In this document: in pieces, positions 34,795 to 64,000 of the stretch
Numbering within the stretch: the first letter of the stretch is position 1
Layout of the letters: every line of letters starts with the position of its first letter
Assembly: GCA_023079485.1 (NCBI GenBank)
Contig: CM041115.1
Location: 45,688,305-45,752,304 of the forward strand
DNA length: 64,000 nucleotides
Direction: 5' to 3'
From: Archilochus colubris
Taxonomy: Eukaryota; Chordata; Aves; Apodiformes; Trochilidae
Made by a program: the position numbers and the translations under genes
Notes under the pieces: generated by a model
The model's input: the letters and a program-made list of their open reading frames with translations, nothing else
Database searches by the model: none
Told to the model about the DNA's origin: nothing

Positions 34795-64000
<29,206 letters not shown>

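Overview
The window looks like nuclear DNA from a bird. It is AT-rich with long introns and two CpG-island promoters. It carries many CR1 LINE fragments that are mostly 5'-truncated and several that end in the avian ATTCTATG tail. There are no bacterial-style operons. Two conserved vertebrate genes can be rebuilt exon by exon with GT-AG junctions that keep frame. The first is CBWD/ZNG1 (COBW-domain zinc chaperone GTPase) on the minus strand, complete in 15 coding exons from 25627 down to 4373 (370 residues). The second is the 5' end of DOCK8 (dedicator of cytokinesis 8) on the plus strand, with coding exons 1-7 from 34795 to the window edge (268 residues). The CBWD-DOCK8 divergent neighbourhood matches human 9p24.3. 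That segment corresponds to the avian Z chromosome, so a Z location is inferred but not shown.

Layout: 1-4372 is 3' flank of CBWD with one plus-strand CR1. 4373-25627 is the CBWD gene, whose introns hold CR1 copies, a GTT/ATT microsatellite and a homopurine/homopyrimidine tract of about 670 bp that directly abuts the exon 10 acceptor. 25150-26110 is the CBWD CpG island, with a 21-bp tandem repeat and Sp1-type GC boxes. 26111-34030 is intergenic with two CR1 copies. 34030-35300 is the DOCK8 CpG island. 34848-52337 is DOCK8 intron 1 (17.5 kb), containing a nested pile of CR1 elements. 52338-64000 holds DOCK8 exons 2-7, and intron 3 contains a near-perfect 33-bp inverted repeat.

The two genes do not share a pathway. 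CBWD/ZNG1 delivers zinc to METAP1. DOCK8 is a CDC42 guanine-nucleotide exchange factor mainly of leukocytes. Their adjacency is conserved synteny, with about 9.2 kb between the two start codons.

I found no CRISPR array, no tRNA or rRNA gene, no intact transposon and no convincing third protein-coding gene. The features most worth a second look are structural: the giant polypyrimidine tract at a functional 3' splice site, with a lone adenine that fits a branch point, and the DOCK8 intron 3 hairpin.
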